Below, piece by piece: positions 1 through 16,245 of a stretch of DNA of 64,000 nt; the first letter of the stretch is position 1, and every line of letters starts with the position of its first letter. This stretch comes from Scatophagus argus (Eukaryota > Chordata > Actinopteri > Scatophagidae): assembly GCF_020382885.2 (NCBI RefSeq), contig NC_058495.1:23046127-23110126 (forward strand). The letters run 5' to 3'. The notes beneath the pieces were generated by a model. It did no database searches. It saw only the letters and a program-made list of their open reading frames with translations, and had not been told where the DNA came from. Made by a program: the position numbers and the translations under genes.

Positions 1-359
1 ATATTTTTAAATTCAATATTTTTAATGCATTGTCTTCATTTACAAAAGAAAAAAAAACATTTTCAGGAAAACATTATCAATACCTTTTATATATATGGTA
101 AACGTATGCATACTTAAAATTAAACGTCAAATTCAGAATTTTGACAGAATTTTCTTTATATTTGAGTGAAATCTTGGCACAACATTGATGTCTGAGAGAT
201 GCTGTGTTTGGGGGGGTACAAAACATATTTCATGTGTGAAATTTCATGAATAATGCATCACTGAAATGAATTAGTACAATGCACAATTCACTTGTCCTCT
301 TGAACGACAGCAGATGAGCAGTAGATACAGGAACAAGCACATGTGTGATCAACATTTCA

Positions 360-4548
<4,189 letters not shown>

Positions 4549-4587
4549 GTCTTGCAGTCTAATGCAGCGTCACCAAAACCGACGACT

Positions 4588-4596
4588 GCTTCCGGT
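4588..4596 (-). promoter_or_regulatory. ETS-type site in rpn2 promoter
   Basis: On the minus strand this reads ACCGGAAGC, an ETS-family core (GGAA), about 40 bp upstream of the rpn2 start codon. There is no TATA box nearby, which fits a housekeeping promoter. Assigned from motif and position only. Confidence 0.35.
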
Positions 4597-4619
4597 GTCT
4601 CAGAGAGCGAGAGCTGTCA

Positions 4620-5898
4620 TCGGATGTGTCATATCCGTTTGTAGGTTTAACATTTCAAAATAAAAGCGATTTCTTTTATTTATTTTTTTTGGTACAGGTA
4701 CACGCAAATTCAGTGAGCCCTCACTCCTGTGTAAAATTTAAGCAACGAGCCAATTAAAGATAAGATTGATGATTTCACCACAGGTTTATTCACAATTCGC
4801 CCCAATTATTATGCTAATTTATGGGTAATAGCATGGTTTGGGCTCTGAATTGAATCATAGAAGGCAAAATTGAGGTTGATATTTCTGATTATCTCAAGTG
4901 GGCTACAGATGACTGAGAAATGTTAAATATAATTTTTCATGTGAAGGTATTTTGTCCTGTGACTTACTTACAAGTACTGAAACAGCAGGCGTTGTAATCC
5001 ATAAAATCAATCAATGTGAAAGTGTACATAATTCTCTACCACAGCGGATGGTACTTGTATCAAGAGGAAAATGTGCACCGGACATATTGACATTTTATTA
5101 AATTTCTTAACAAAATGTTATAAGATTTAGTAAAAACATACAACACTAAATATTTACAGACAATGCCAAGTAACATAACACCCTTGTCATCAACACTGGT
5201 ACAGCTTCCACAAGTGCATTACATCTCAAACAACTGGATCCAACATAAAACCTTCTTTTTAAGTATATTCATCATTTTGTTGGATCTCAGTAAGTAATGG
5301 GTCACTTTGATGAATTATTGATGTGTGCTGCTGTTATATTTCTAGCAGATGTCTAACAATATGAGGCCCTTGGGATGTTTGTTATAAATCTGTACACATC
5401 CTAAACATTTGCTAATCATTTTCAACATGGATCCCTCGTCTCTACATGCACTTCTGTCTGAATTTATTCCATATACAATTTATACAACACAACTTTAGCT
5501 CTTGGTGGTAGCGCCTGAGTGTTTGTAATCTTCACAACTTTAAAAACCCATGACATTACAGACACATTATGCAATGTAAAACCATGTCTTTTCAGTGATA
5601 GCAAAACATGATTTTTCAGCTTTACATTCATTGTTCTTTTCAAACATGTTGAGGTGACAATACAATGAAATGTGATTCATTTCTCTTTCAGGCGTCACAC
5701 AAGGCCACTGGAGTGAGACTAAATCTAAAAACACAGCTCTCTCTCTCAAATTATTGACAGGGCTTGACTGGTCATGACTTGATCAGAAAACAGTACTAAA
5801 CCTATGTATGACATGTTCTTTTCTCCACTACAACTTCCAACAGCAAAAAGTAATGGAAAAAGAGCAACATTATGTGTAACATAATGTCTCAGGATGTC
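4620..5898 (-). other. rpn2 upstream region and mybl2 3' UTR
   Basis: No coding exon is seen here. The left part is the rpn2 5' flank. The right part should be the mybl2 3' UTR, because the minus strand carries AATAAA at 5463-5468 and again at 5094-5099, downstream of the mybl2 stop codon. The sequence is AT-rich and otherwise featureless. The true end of the mybl2 transcript cannot be fixed from sequence alone. Confidence 0.5.
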
Positions 5899-8800
5899 TC
5901 AGGAAAGAATCAGAGCCCGGTTGGGAGCGTGGGATTTTAGCGAGCGAAGGTAGCGTCTTGCTTTCTCCGTCATTATGAGCTGGTCTTTAGTTTGTCCACA
6001 AACAACTGTCTCCCATTCTTTTGACATCTGAATCAAGAGAAGAATTACAGCACAGGTAGGAGAAAGCAGAAATACCATGTTAAAATACTTTTCCACTAAT
6101 GAGGATACTCATTCTTTTTAAATTTAAAGGTGGAGCTTACCGGAACTGGGGGCACCGTGCTGGGAAATATGGCACTGTCACTTGGTCCCAAAAGGAAGCC
6201 CTGGTCCAAAATATTTTCATGTTGCTTACTGCAAAATGATGAGGAGCTAAGTGAAATGCTCATGGGTTCTTCCTGTGGCCAAAAAAAGAGGGATGAAAAG
6301 AATTAGGATTTGTCAAATGTAGGGATGGGCTACCATCACATTTCCACACTGTTTACCTTGATGCTGTGTTTGGGTTCAGTTTTGAGCTGTTTGCGTTTAC
6401 ATTTCGGCATCACCTGGCAGTCCATGACATCTAAAGCCAACGATTTGCGCACTTTCTTCATAGGAGGCCGATGCTGGGAAAAATGAAAAAAAAAAAACTC
6501 AATAATAATAACATAAGAAGATGTGTGAAAATAGTTTCAGTGCCAATGAAGGACAATCTCTGTTGAAACGGGTCCAGGCAAAAATGAAAGAAGGCTAGCA
6601 TCAAGCACTGTCTCTTCTGTTTAATCAAGGTTCTAGTGCACAAGATAAAATCTGTTAGTTCATGTTGGGGAAAGTGAGTGAACTATGTATTTCACAGTCA
6701 GTTTCTCTGCTTGCAGCGGCGTGCTGAAAGACTGTCACTTTAATACACAACTCCGAGGTTTGAATTCACCTCAGATCCACCCTCTCTGGTTGACCACCTC
6801 CTGCTAAATCATAGTGAATGCAACACAAGTTTAACTTTCATCTCAGTGCAAGAGTTGGAGACTTTGGAATGGAGGAAAATAACCTGCTAATTAATAATAT
6901 AAGATGAAGCTTTCAGTGTTAAACCACTCTTGCAAAAAACATTACTCATTCTGCTGCTGCATGTGCAGTGTATCTACCTCTCTATCTCTCTAGAGTTTAT
7001 TCACTCAAGATGAATAAGTACCTGTTGTTGGAAGTAAATTGTTTTGAATAAGGTTTTCTTATTTTTTATGTAACATGGGCTCTCAGTCAATAGATGTTAT
7101 AGTATACCTTTAACAACTGTTCAAGGACTGAAACAGATGTTGAGTACTGAAGATGACTCATAGTTACCATCGTTTTCCGTCTTTGCTCAGGCGTAGTCGA
7201 GCGTACAACCACCAAATCAATCCCAGCGTCTCTTAGGATGACCTCGTTTATGTCGTCCTCCAGGTTTGGAGTTTGAGGCTAAGATGACGCACAAGTTACA
7301 TTATCGTGTTAGCACAGTGCGTATAAAAACATAAACTGAACTCACTGATTTTCCCTGACAGTCACAGATGCTCACCAGAGGCTGCAGAGGACCGTATTTC
7401 TCCATGGCACTTTTGAATGGAGTCGGAGTCCGTGGGGTCGTGCAGAGCTCAGATTTGTGGTTGGGTGTAACAAATCTACAGAAATGTGAACACCAAGATT
7501 CAAACTCGAATACAAATCAATAACTGTGTCACAATCTATTTGACTCCCTTATAGAATCATTACCTGCCCACGTTTAAGAGAAACTCATTTTTACAACCTG
7601 TAACTGCAACCTCAAAATGAGAGGAGCAGCTTAATGATTATTAGATGTATCAAACACATTCAGTGAAATGCTGTAGCCTTGTGTACATCACATGCAATGT
7701 AATCTAAATATCATGATTCAGAATTATGAGGCTGATCAGATTCAAAAGTCATAAATCCGTTAACATCATAAATCCAAGTGTTCTGCACACTGGAAAATGG
7801 ATCCCACGTTAGAGATCACTCACATTGAGTTTTCCTTTTGAATGAGGGGGGTTTTGTCACGCTGTAGCGGTGTAGTAACAATGGCTTTCTGGCTGCACAC
7901 TGGCGTTGATGTGAGAGATGGGTTCTCCAGGTCATGAGAGTCCTGCTTGGTCCACATGTTGAGGAACTGGAACAACACATGGCAGTTAGTGGATCATCTC
8001 ATGTGACACCATGAGCAGCACCCTAATCAGTGCTAAAGAAGTAAATGACTTACTTGAGATGGAGAAAAGGGCAAGATTTTGACAGGAGTGCTCTTGGGAG
8101 TCATGGAGTTATTGGCATCGGGAGATAAGGCGATGCGTCTCCGGCTACGGCGGTTCAGTATGGAGGGAGGCGTGACACCTCCAGGAGAGATAGGGATGAG
8201 TTCCCCCTTGCTGCCTTTGCTCAACTCCTGCAAGGTGCTGCTCTCCAGACGAAACTGGCGGCGCTCTGGGCTTGGACTGTCCTCGGGCAAGTCGAAGGCT
8301 GCTAGGTTGCACCAACCATCCAGGTCCTGATGGCAGAAAGGACATTTTGTGGCAGCCAAGACGGGCAGCATCAACTATTGCATGCATATTTAATTTACAG
8401 GCTATTTGTCAGTTACAGGGGTTACTTACCCCATCCACCATGTCCAGCACTTCCTTCAGTGCTGGGCCAGCAGGGGAGAGAAAGCCAGAGCTGTCCACCA
8501 CCCAGCTGGAACAACTCATTTCTCCTGTGGTCATGTCTGCGTCAGTCTTGGGGCTTGAACTATTCTTAAGACAGGAGATGGCCTTTGATGGTCCTGCTTC
8601 GCTGGGTTCGACTTTAACACAGGCTGAGAGTGGCGTTTCATGCAACTGGTGGAAGTAACAGACAACCTACATTAGAAACATGTTTACTTGTATGTAATAC
8701 AGATATTCTCCCCGTAAACTTTATTTATAACAAGTCTGTTGAGAAAGATTACATTATTCAAAACCACCACGTGTTTGAGACATTTTTCAAATGTGATTGG

Positions 8801-10453
8801 TTGCTTACTGAAGACTGTGTTTTCTGCTCCAAGTCTTTGGTTGCACCATCTTGAGAGCAACTGGGCATCTGTGCAATCAGAAGAATTTTCAATACTGTTT
8901 TGTACAGTTTAACGCAGCATCCATTTTGGAGAAGAAAAGGATGGAAAGACAGCCCACCTGCACATCTTTATTAACACGGGCCCACAGCTCTTCAAGCTCA
9001 TTTGGCCTAAAGACCTCCCCAGCATAGAAGCCCATCTCTAACTTGCGTTTGATGGTCGAATTCCAATGATTCTTCACTGCATTATCCGTCCTGTGTATAA
9101 ATATGACAGCATGAGTCTTCTGGGGAAGGCAAGGACTTATGTCCACAAACATGTCTACAATGTCAAACTCATTTCCTGAGCTGCAATACCGATGAAGAGT
9201 ATTCACCTTCCAGGGAGCAGCTTGGCAATCTCAGCCCAGCGGTTTCCGAGCAGGCAGTGAGCCTTGTAGATGATGAGGTCCTCCTCGGCTGTCCACGAAG
9301 ACTTCTTCACGTTGGGATTGAGGTGGTTGTGCCAGCGCTCTCTGCACTGCTTCCCCAGTCTGCCCTTCAGATGCTTGGCTACCGTTGCCCATTGTTTGTT
9401 GCCATAGAGATTCACAAGCTCTATAACCTGAGGAAAAAAATGCATTACACCTTACACCTGATTAATCACACTGGATATTCTGTTCTCACCGAGTCATGTC
9501 GCCTGCCTACCTTCTCATCCTCCTCTTTGGTCCAAGGACCTTTAACCAATTCTGGATCCAAGACTTTATACCAGCGGTGCTGACATTGGTGTTCAGTATG
9601 ATTCTGAGCAAAACAAAACAAACACAAGAAGCTTCAAAACACTGAGTTGGATTACAGCCAAGGAGGTCTTAAAGCTTACTATGAACTACAAAAAAAACCT
9701 GTTGCTTAAACTCACTGGGATGTAGCTGGCAATACATTTCCAATCACTGGTTCCCAGTTTTTGGACAAGTGCCTTGAGCTTGTCATCCTGTACACATAAA
9801 CAAATAAGCACATTAAGCCACCATTTAATTCGACGAGGTCGAAAGTCATTCACACAACTCTCAGATCACTTGGACATGTTGTGGCAATCACCTCCTCTTG
9901 TGTCCATTTCACCTTCACTTTCCCACCGTCCCTCTGTTCTGCCACATCGGAGTCAGTGTCTTGGTGCATGGCATCCTCTCCATCCTCACTGAGAGACAAA
10001 CAGCTGTGACGTGCATGACTAAATAAAGCCTACAGCGACAGCGGAAACTAGCCTCTGGCCCCTTGTGGTGCGGCGAGGAAAACTTGATTATCAGGTTCAT
10101 TTGTAGCAGCAATCCCAAAGGCATAAACTACTGTTTGGCAAAAATATAAAGTCGGTGCAGTGTTAGACAGCTTTATTTGACGAGTGTGGGTTCATAGAGA
10201 CTGTCTGGTGTTAAATTAAATGCTGAATTCTGTTTATCGTGACTTTCCGGAAAAGGGCGGCACGGAGAGTCCGTGAGGTAAAGCTAGCAAGAAGTTACAA
10301 GATTAGGTAAAAAAAAAATCCTTTCATCTTAGCCAACCGAATGCCACTAATAATATAATCTAAAACCCCCGTTTGTAATTAACAAAAGCGCTGATACCAC
10401 TGTTAATTCAGACAACCAAGATCAACATCTTACCAGCGCGGCCACCAAGACAT
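5899..10453 (-). CDS. mybl2: B-Myb cell-cycle transcription factor
   Basis: MYBL2 binds DNA through three Myb repeats and joins the MuvB complex to activate G2/M genes. Exons: 10434-10453, 9892-9988, 9716-9787, 9511-9603, 9207-9427, 8958-9090, 8809-8868, 8430-8645, 8054-8326, 7824-7966, 7376-7475, 7168-7278, 6357-6473, 6141-6272, 5899-6027. They sum to 639 codons (638 residues) with every junction in frame. The protein starts [21 protein letters not shown]. Approximate repeats: R1 31-82, R2 83-134 ([11 protein letters not shown] to [18 protein letters not shown]), R3 135-185 (SSWTAEED to [14 protein letters not shown]). Further on are CDK-type sites ([24 protein letters not shown]), the [10 protein letters not shown] basic block and the conserved C-terminal MuvB-binding region ([17 protein letters not shown]), ending RALILS. 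Paralogue assignment (mybl2 versus myb or mybl1) rests on the N-terminus, C-terminus and ift52 synteny. Confidence 0.95.
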
Positions 10454-10800
10454 TTCCCTCTGTTTCTGTTGTTTACGGTCAGACGGTGATTTGTCCTGCT
10501 GCCGCTGCACGTCATGTGCAGATATATTCGGGATTATAACGTTGTATTCCGCAGGTTTTGTGTTTTTAAGAAGTGGTCGATGGTGGTGATGGAGGCTCGG
10601 TGCTGTTGTGTTGAATGGTAATCTTATAGCTTGTACCCAGAGGGAGCGGAGCGCCCAGGTTGTCCGCGCTCCTGGATTTCTATCTCGCGCCCTTCTCTCT
10701 CGTAGAAACCAGAGAGTGACGTTGATGCGCATTAGATGTGCGCGTAGGGTCAAGCATCCAGGGAGGAAACTTCCGGTGAGAGTTTCAAAATAAATTCTTA
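10454..10800 (-). promoter_or_regulatory. mybl2 promoter region
   Basis: This is the 5' flank of mybl2 and is more CpG-rich than its surroundings. It holds a perfect ETS motif (ACTTCCGG on plus, 10770-10777) and a GC-rich stretch ctcgcgccc near 10685-10693 that loosely resembles an E2F site. E2F control of MYBL2 is established in mammals; the site assignment here is inference. No TATA box is visible. Confidence 0.4.
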
Positions 10801-11320
10801 AATAAATTGCTTATACTCTTCAAACAAAACAAAAACAGATAATATTTATTGTGATTATTACCAAAAATATAACAAATGTGTAATTAGTATAACATATATT
10901 GAGATCATTTTATTTAGAGCTGAAACAGTTAATCAAACCACAAAAATTAATTAGTTCCAACTTCTCAAATGTGAATATTTCCTGCTTATCTTTGACATTT
11001 CATTGGTTTTGGGCAACAGCTTATCCACAATAAGCAGTTTTAAATGTGTCAGTCTGGCCTCTGGAAAAAATAATAAGATACTGTAAATTATTGTTGGCTG
11101 AAGCCCTGATTTTATAAAAATGAGTGCTCAGGAAGTAAGTTATTTTAAGAGAAAAACTATAAAAAATAAACACATAATCAAAATAACATTTTATTAACAT
11201 AAAAAATAATAAGAAACACAAACAGCATCTGCGCCTCAAGCAGGCGGTATGCACACCCACCTCCTCCAGATTGATGACCTGCTCAGCCTCCAGCTGGGCC
11301 AATTAACAAGGAGCTTCAAC
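10801..11320. other. Intergenic spacer, mybl2 to unknown gene
   Basis: AT-rich sequence with no convincing gene. The short segment 11262-11304 reads open on both strands but has no supporting exon context. Confidence 0.4.
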
Positions 11321-11345
11321 AGTTTAAAACCCACCTGCAGCTCAG
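11321..11345 (+). promoter_or_regulatory. TATA-like box and E-box before the small plus-strand gene
   Basis: TTTAAAA lies at about 11322-11328 and an E-box CACCTG at 11332-11337, with the proposed start codon at 11372. This is a compact core-promoter layout implying a very short 5' UTR. Motif-based inference only. Confidence 0.3.
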
Positions 11346-11371
11346 CTGATACTCACTAGCCCAAGGGAACA

Positions 11372-11986
11372 ATGGAGAAAGCTCTTGTCAATATAGGTAA
11401 GAAAACCTGTTTTACTCTCAAGATAGATTCACTCGTTTTAATGTGATCAGATCATGATGATTTCAAGTGGTATCCAAAATTTTCCCTCTTAGATATGAGA
11501 AGCTTTGAGTATTCGTCTCCATCGGCACTTGACAGGAGGTTTTTTGAGGAACAGAGTTTGTTGTCTGCTTTGTCCTTGGAACAAATGTCCACATCGAGAG
11601 CGTCAATTGATACAGAGGCTGACGGTTCTGACGCCAAGCTGTCCATCCAGGCTTCTTTCTGTCTGTCACTGGACCCCTTTTCTCCACCTCCAACCTTTTC
11701 AATGAGCAGCTTAAATGCTCAAGAGACTGACAACTGTCACTTGGCTGTGCCTTCACAGGGCAAGTTCTCCACTCCACAAGTGCTCTTTCAAAAGCAAAAA
11801 AAGGCTGCTTGTTTCGACCAGCTGTACAGTGATCTCACTGCCACGCAAATGTCATGGGATGTGTCTTTGATTAAACCAGAGAGCAACAGCCCAAAACCCA
11901 GCATGGAGTCCAGCGCTCTGGAGCAGACGTGGAGTCCAAAGTCACAGTCTACACAGCATTCAGGTGTAGGTGAAGTTTGTCCCTGA
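11372..11986 (+). CDS. Unrecognised small Ser/Thr-Pro-rich protein, two exons
   Basis: I do not recognise this gene. Exon 1 (11372-11396) encodes MEKALVNI and ends in a consensus donor GTAAG. Exon 2 starts at 11493 after a pyrimidine-rich AG acceptor and stays open to a TGA at 11984-11986, giving 172 residues. The start context gaacaATGG is good. The protein begins MEKALVNIDMRSFEYSSPSA, has no signal peptide or membrane segment, is low in charge, and is rich in Ser, Thr, Pro and Gln. Possible proline-directed phosphosites are SFEYSSP, KFSTPQVLF, ESNSPKP and TWSPKS. A C-terminal stretch (ACFDQLYSDLTATQMSWDV) looks more ordered. AATAAA at 12319-12324 fits its 3' end. It lies between mybl2 and ift52, convergent with ift52. 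A missed further exon cannot be excluded, since CAG|GTGTAG near 11965 could be a weak donor. Confidence 0.6.
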
Positions 11987-12318
11987 CGAGCCAAAGAACT
12001 TCCTCTACACAACCCTCAACATGGAGATGTAGGGCTTATCGGCTGTATGTGACACCTGCCTCTGCATCTAACATGCATCAAGGATGAATCAACATGAATT
12101 TTAAAACTCTGGACATACATGTGAAGGAGAGGGTTTAGCTAACCGTTTTAAATCCTCTTATGCTCTTGCAAAATTGTCGACAAATGGAATGTCTGGAATG
12201 TCCTCAATCTGTTTTTTTTTTGTTTTTTTTGTTTTTTTAACAGGATCCATATGTGAAAATTAAGGCAGAAAGCTGTATATTCCTTTAACCATTTTTATTT
12301 TTAAAGATTTAAATGTTA

Positions 12319-12324
12319 AATAAA
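12319..12324 (+). terminator. Poly(A) signal of the small plus-strand gene
   Basis: AATAAA about 330 bp after the stop codon at 11986. It is the first canonical signal downstream on the plus strand. Confidence 0.45.
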
Positions 12325-12330
12325 AGTAAC

Positions 12331-12336
12331 TTTATT
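12331..12336 (-). terminator. Poly(A) signal of ift52
   Basis: TTTATT on plus is AATAAA on minus, about 205 bp after the ift52 stop. A second copy lies at 12294-12299. It is 7 bp from the opposing plus-strand signal, so the two 3' UTRs meet or overlap. Confidence 0.45.
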
Positions 12337-12539
12337 TGCTTAAGAGTGACTTACAGTTTCTTTACAAAATGAAATACAATAGAAAGATATAAAAATATTA
12401 ACTTTATATACAGTTTCTAATGGTTCATAACTAACTGTAACAGCACACTACACCCCCCACTTGCTACTAAAGATATAATCCCATCTGCTTGGTCAAGGTA
12501 CAATATACTGAAAATCTTAAACATTTTTCATGAATCCAG

Positions 12540-15132
12540 TCACAACGGAGCGAAGGGTGCCTCTGTGTCGATATCATGCTCCTGCAAGGGGAGGAAATAT
12601 GTTTTTAGAGGCACCCTTCAATGCATAATCTTACTTGTAATGCTGTAAAGAGTATCTCACCTGATTGAGCTTCTTGAACTCTACAACCTGGAAGAAAATG
12701 TGTTCCAAGATGTGCTTGGCATCCCTCTGGTCTTTATCCAACTTCGGAGTCACCCCCAGAATTTCCCCACATTTTCGCACATAGAATTCAAGATCATCGT
12801 CTGTGCCTGTGAATGGAACCGGTTTAAAAATGACCACTGATCTAGCAGTACCTTCTGTTAGCAATCTAAAAAGGTAATCATTTTGTTTAATAAAGCACTG
12901 AACTTACATTTATTGGTGAGCTGTGCTAGGCGCACTTTCTCAGAAGAGAATGTTTCATCTAGATCAAACAGGTCCAGCATGGGAGGAGGCAAATCACTCA
13001 ACGCAGGTGGGAAGACCTGAAAGATGTGACAACATGCACTCCTGGGTTTAAACTTGTGGGGTTTGGGGCTGAACGTTGGTTCCCTTACCATTTCAGTTGT
13101 ACACTGCCCTATAAATCGCATGTAAGAATACAAAAACATCGACTGGGACAGGACTGAAACTTACAGCAGGATGAAGCTGAGGCAGAGGGGTCTCAAACTG
13201 TGGTGTGATCAGCTGAAGTGGCTCGTCTTTCACATTGAGCTGCTTGTAAGCACTGAAGAAAACATTTCTTTTTAACTATGAAGAAATACTGAGCAGTGAC
13301 ATAGTCAGGTGTATTATGCTTACTCACCTGATGACTTGGGGTAAAGTGTCGGTTGACAAATTGAACAACGACATATCAAAGAGAGAAGTGAAGTCCCTGG
13401 GGTTTTCATCGCCTTCTTGTAAGCACACTCTGAGCTGTTCTGACAAGCACCCCGTGTCTGGTAACATGGTATAATCGGTGATCTAGGGGAAAAAGGGGAA
13501 AGATGGATGTTAGTTAAACTAAAGGACAACATCAGACACACTGTTATCCCGTCGAGTATACTTCCTTACCTCTGGGTCTTCCGCATCAATCTGATTCAAC
13601 TGAATATTATCTGTCATGAGCCACTGGAGCACCACATCCTGGGATAAAAAAGCATGACAGGCTTTTGTGCATTAACATTTACGCTTCATAAATTGCACAA
13701 GAGAAGAGTGTACTTCTTCACAATTCTGATGTGTTAGCTGACACATACATATTTCACTGTGAAGTGGACTCACCATGATTTTACTGTTTTCTTCTTTGTC
13801 AATGTACTGATCACTGAACATGTGGCAGGAGCCCAACACTACCAGTTTCCCAGCCTCCTTCAAAGACAATTTATAACATCATCTCACAAGTACACAGAAG
13901 TATTATATGTTGTGGGAATAAGTATGAAAATGACATTACACCTTTCCTTGATGGAAGGCCAGGACAGGCCTGTTAAGGGGGAAGCAGACTGAGCCAGTTG
14001 AAAGAATGGCCACAGCAGGCTTCATCACGCTCAGTGTGGCACCATACGGGTACACAAATGTGAGAGCCCTACACAAATAAAGACAGAAAAGCTTTCAGAA
14101 TAACTGAAAAATCCCCATTAATGTAATGTAAAAGATAGAAATATAAAAGGAAATCACTTACTGTGCATTGTTCCCAATATTTTCATCTTCAATGATTCCA
14201 GTAACCACTTTGCCAGCAGCCCGACTAATTTCTCTAAACATGAAAAAGGCATAAAAATGCAATTTTGAATTTTCTAACACAGAAAATAGAACATTTGGGT
14301 GAAAAATGTGATGTAATAATATATGCAAACCTGTTCAATACACCATTGGACACAAGCGCCTCCTTAGGATGAAAGTATTTGTAATACACATTCCTCACAA
14401 CAGCATCTGCCGCAGTGATGGAGGAAAAGAAATCAGACACCACAGAATTTAACACAATTGTACCAAAATACCTACAACTGCACAGATCATGACCACTGCC
14501 ATTTCAGCAAATTTCAATATGCACCATTGTTGACCATTATTCCAAATTCCTCCAGGAGAAAGTTGATATTAGTGTCATATTTCAGCTCTCCTCCTTCACC
14601 GAGCATGACCAGGACATTCCCCCCTCCATCCAGGTAGTGCTTCAGGACCTCCAGCTGAAATAAAATGAAACAACAGTGTGAAAATGAGTTGGTCAGAAAA
14701 TGTGAGATAAGCTGATAAGCTGGTCATTTCCCAAATAAAAAGCTGCTACATGTGAATTAAAACATATTTGAACATGTTTACACTGTTATTTTTTTAACTG
14801 AATATGATGGCTTGATGATCACCTCTGATGCTGTGAACTTTTCCCTCGGACCAGCTGTTATCCACAACTTGACACCCTTCAGCCTCTCCAAAGACAGCTC
14901 TTCTTTCATGCTAGGGGAGACAGCATTTATGTATCAAATACTCAGCAGTTTGGTCCAAAACTAGTAGCTCCAGAGAGCAGAGATGGAAAAGTGCTGCATC
15001 ACAAACATCTCACCTTTGGATTTTCCATTGAGCTCTTAGTCTTTTCAGCATGGATTTGTAGCCATTGTTCGGAGTGAACAGCTCTTTTTTCGAAACATTG
15101 AAGACGACAGTGTTGTACTGTTCCTTCTCCAT
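12540..15132 (-). CDS. ift52: Intraflagellar transport protein 52
   Basis: IFT52 is a core subunit of IFT-B, needed to build cilia. Exons: 15014-15132, 14823-14910, 14525-14654, 14331-14406, 14162-14233, 13942-14068, 13774-13857, 13570-13638, 13328-13482, 13165-13252, 12908-13016, 12661-12806, 12540-12581. They total 435 codons (434 residues; human is 437) with all junctions GT-AG and in frame. The start is MEKEQYNTVVFNVSKKELFT. The N-terminal GIFT-like domain contains VKLWITAGPREKFTASE, VLVMLGEGGELKYDTNINF, NVYYKYFHPKEALVS, LTFVYPFGATLSVMKPAVA and VVLGSCHMFSDQYIDKEEN. The middle binding region has DLPPPMLDLFDLDETFSSEK. The C-terminal domain (DLEFYVRKCGEILGV, HILEHIFFQVVEFKKLNQ) ends EHDIDTEAPFAPL. 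The gene is intact, and mybl2 proximity matches vertebrate synteny. Confidence 0.96.
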
Positions 15133-16198
15133 TTCTAAAATTTCTTTCTCTGTTTTTCTTAGCGGTTATTTATATTTACTCAGCAAATTTGGCTCTTATT
15201 TGCATCCATACACCTAGAAATAGGTTGTAACTGAAAGTTAGACTCCTTCGACGACTTCTAAACAATTGCAGTGAGTCATCTACTGTAATTACAGTTAATG
15301 TGAATATTTCTCCGGTTTTCGTAGCACCAATAAACGATGTAACTGCTAACTGAAGTAACGGGTTAAGAGAGCATCGTCGTAAACTAGCAATGCGGCTAAT
15401 AGCTAGCGAACATCAGGCGCTGTTCCCTTACGTTTGAGTTCGACGCGTACCATTAATGTTTCTCGTTTCTACTCATTTGACAAAAGAGCGAGTTGCGGCA
15501 ACTGTTCACCTATAACACTAATTCCCACCTGTAACGCTATATTACCTTATATTTACAGGTTAGTGTTGCCCAAGTTACCTGACAAGCTCTGCTAACAGTG
15601 ATGCATTGTGGGTGGAAAGTGGTAACCAAGGGCGCTAACCACCTAACAACCGAGTGCGACAGTCATGATATTGTGGTAAAATAAGCAGAGGTGGATGGAA
15701 AAAAATAGATTCACATAACGATCTCGTCTTCTGCGTTTCTGAACAGATTCACAAATGCCGAGAATCCATTTTGGCATAGTAAATCACGTTATGTTGACGG
15801 AAGGGAAAAGGCGGACCTTATCCTCTGGCACTGTGTTGCACCCGGACGGCGTACGGCGGGGACGTACCATTGACGTAAACGCGTACAAGAGTAAAATCTT
15901 TATAAATGTGTTATATATCTTTGGTTGTTCCCCTTCAAGAGAGACAAGCGTTTGGGTTCATTTTGAATATAACGGCTTAGTAATTTGCATTGCTTTGCGA
16001 GACAATGACGTCAACTTGACCATTTAAAGACCACCTTCTCATGTAAAAGCAAATGTGCAATACAGAGATAAACATCCAGATGTGTTAATGTAGAGCTTTG
16101 ACACCGCCGTGTAGACTTCACGTTGATGCACAAGCCTAATGATCAAGCCTGCCACCTTCTAGATACAAACACCCTGTAGATTTTACGGTGCTATTATG
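15133..16198. other. ift52 upstream region, no gene seen
   Basis: Contains the ift52 promoter and then unremarkable sequence. A 90-codon plus-strand open frame at 15755-16027 has no family resemblance and no splice context, so it is not called. CpG content is raised around 15360-15660 and 15800-15890. Confidence 0.4.
15565..15578. promoter_or_regulatory. Candidate RFX X-box upstream of ift52
   Basis: GTTGCCCAAGTTAC matches the X-box consensus GTNRCC-N(0-3)-RGYAAC at 11 of 12 fixed positions with a 2-nt spacer. It lies about 430 bp upstream of the ift52 ATG. RFX control of IFT genes through X-boxes is established across animals; its use here is inferred. Confidence 0.45.
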
Positions 16199-16245
16199 GA
16201 TCAGAATCAGAATTCCTTTATTTATCCCCGAAGGGAAATTCTTTA
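16199..16245 (-). repeat. Rex1/RTE-like LINE 3' tail
   Basis: Read on the minus strand it is the familiar teleost tail aatttcccttcggggataa followed by a simple A/T-rich 'gattctgat' end. Only the tail is recognisable, without reverse transcriptase sequence. Confidence 0.5.

Noticed and set aside
11262-11304. Possible tiny minus-strand exon reading AQLEAEQVINLEE before a GTGGGT donor
   Set aside because: No partner exon found on either side and no matching gene; too short to support.
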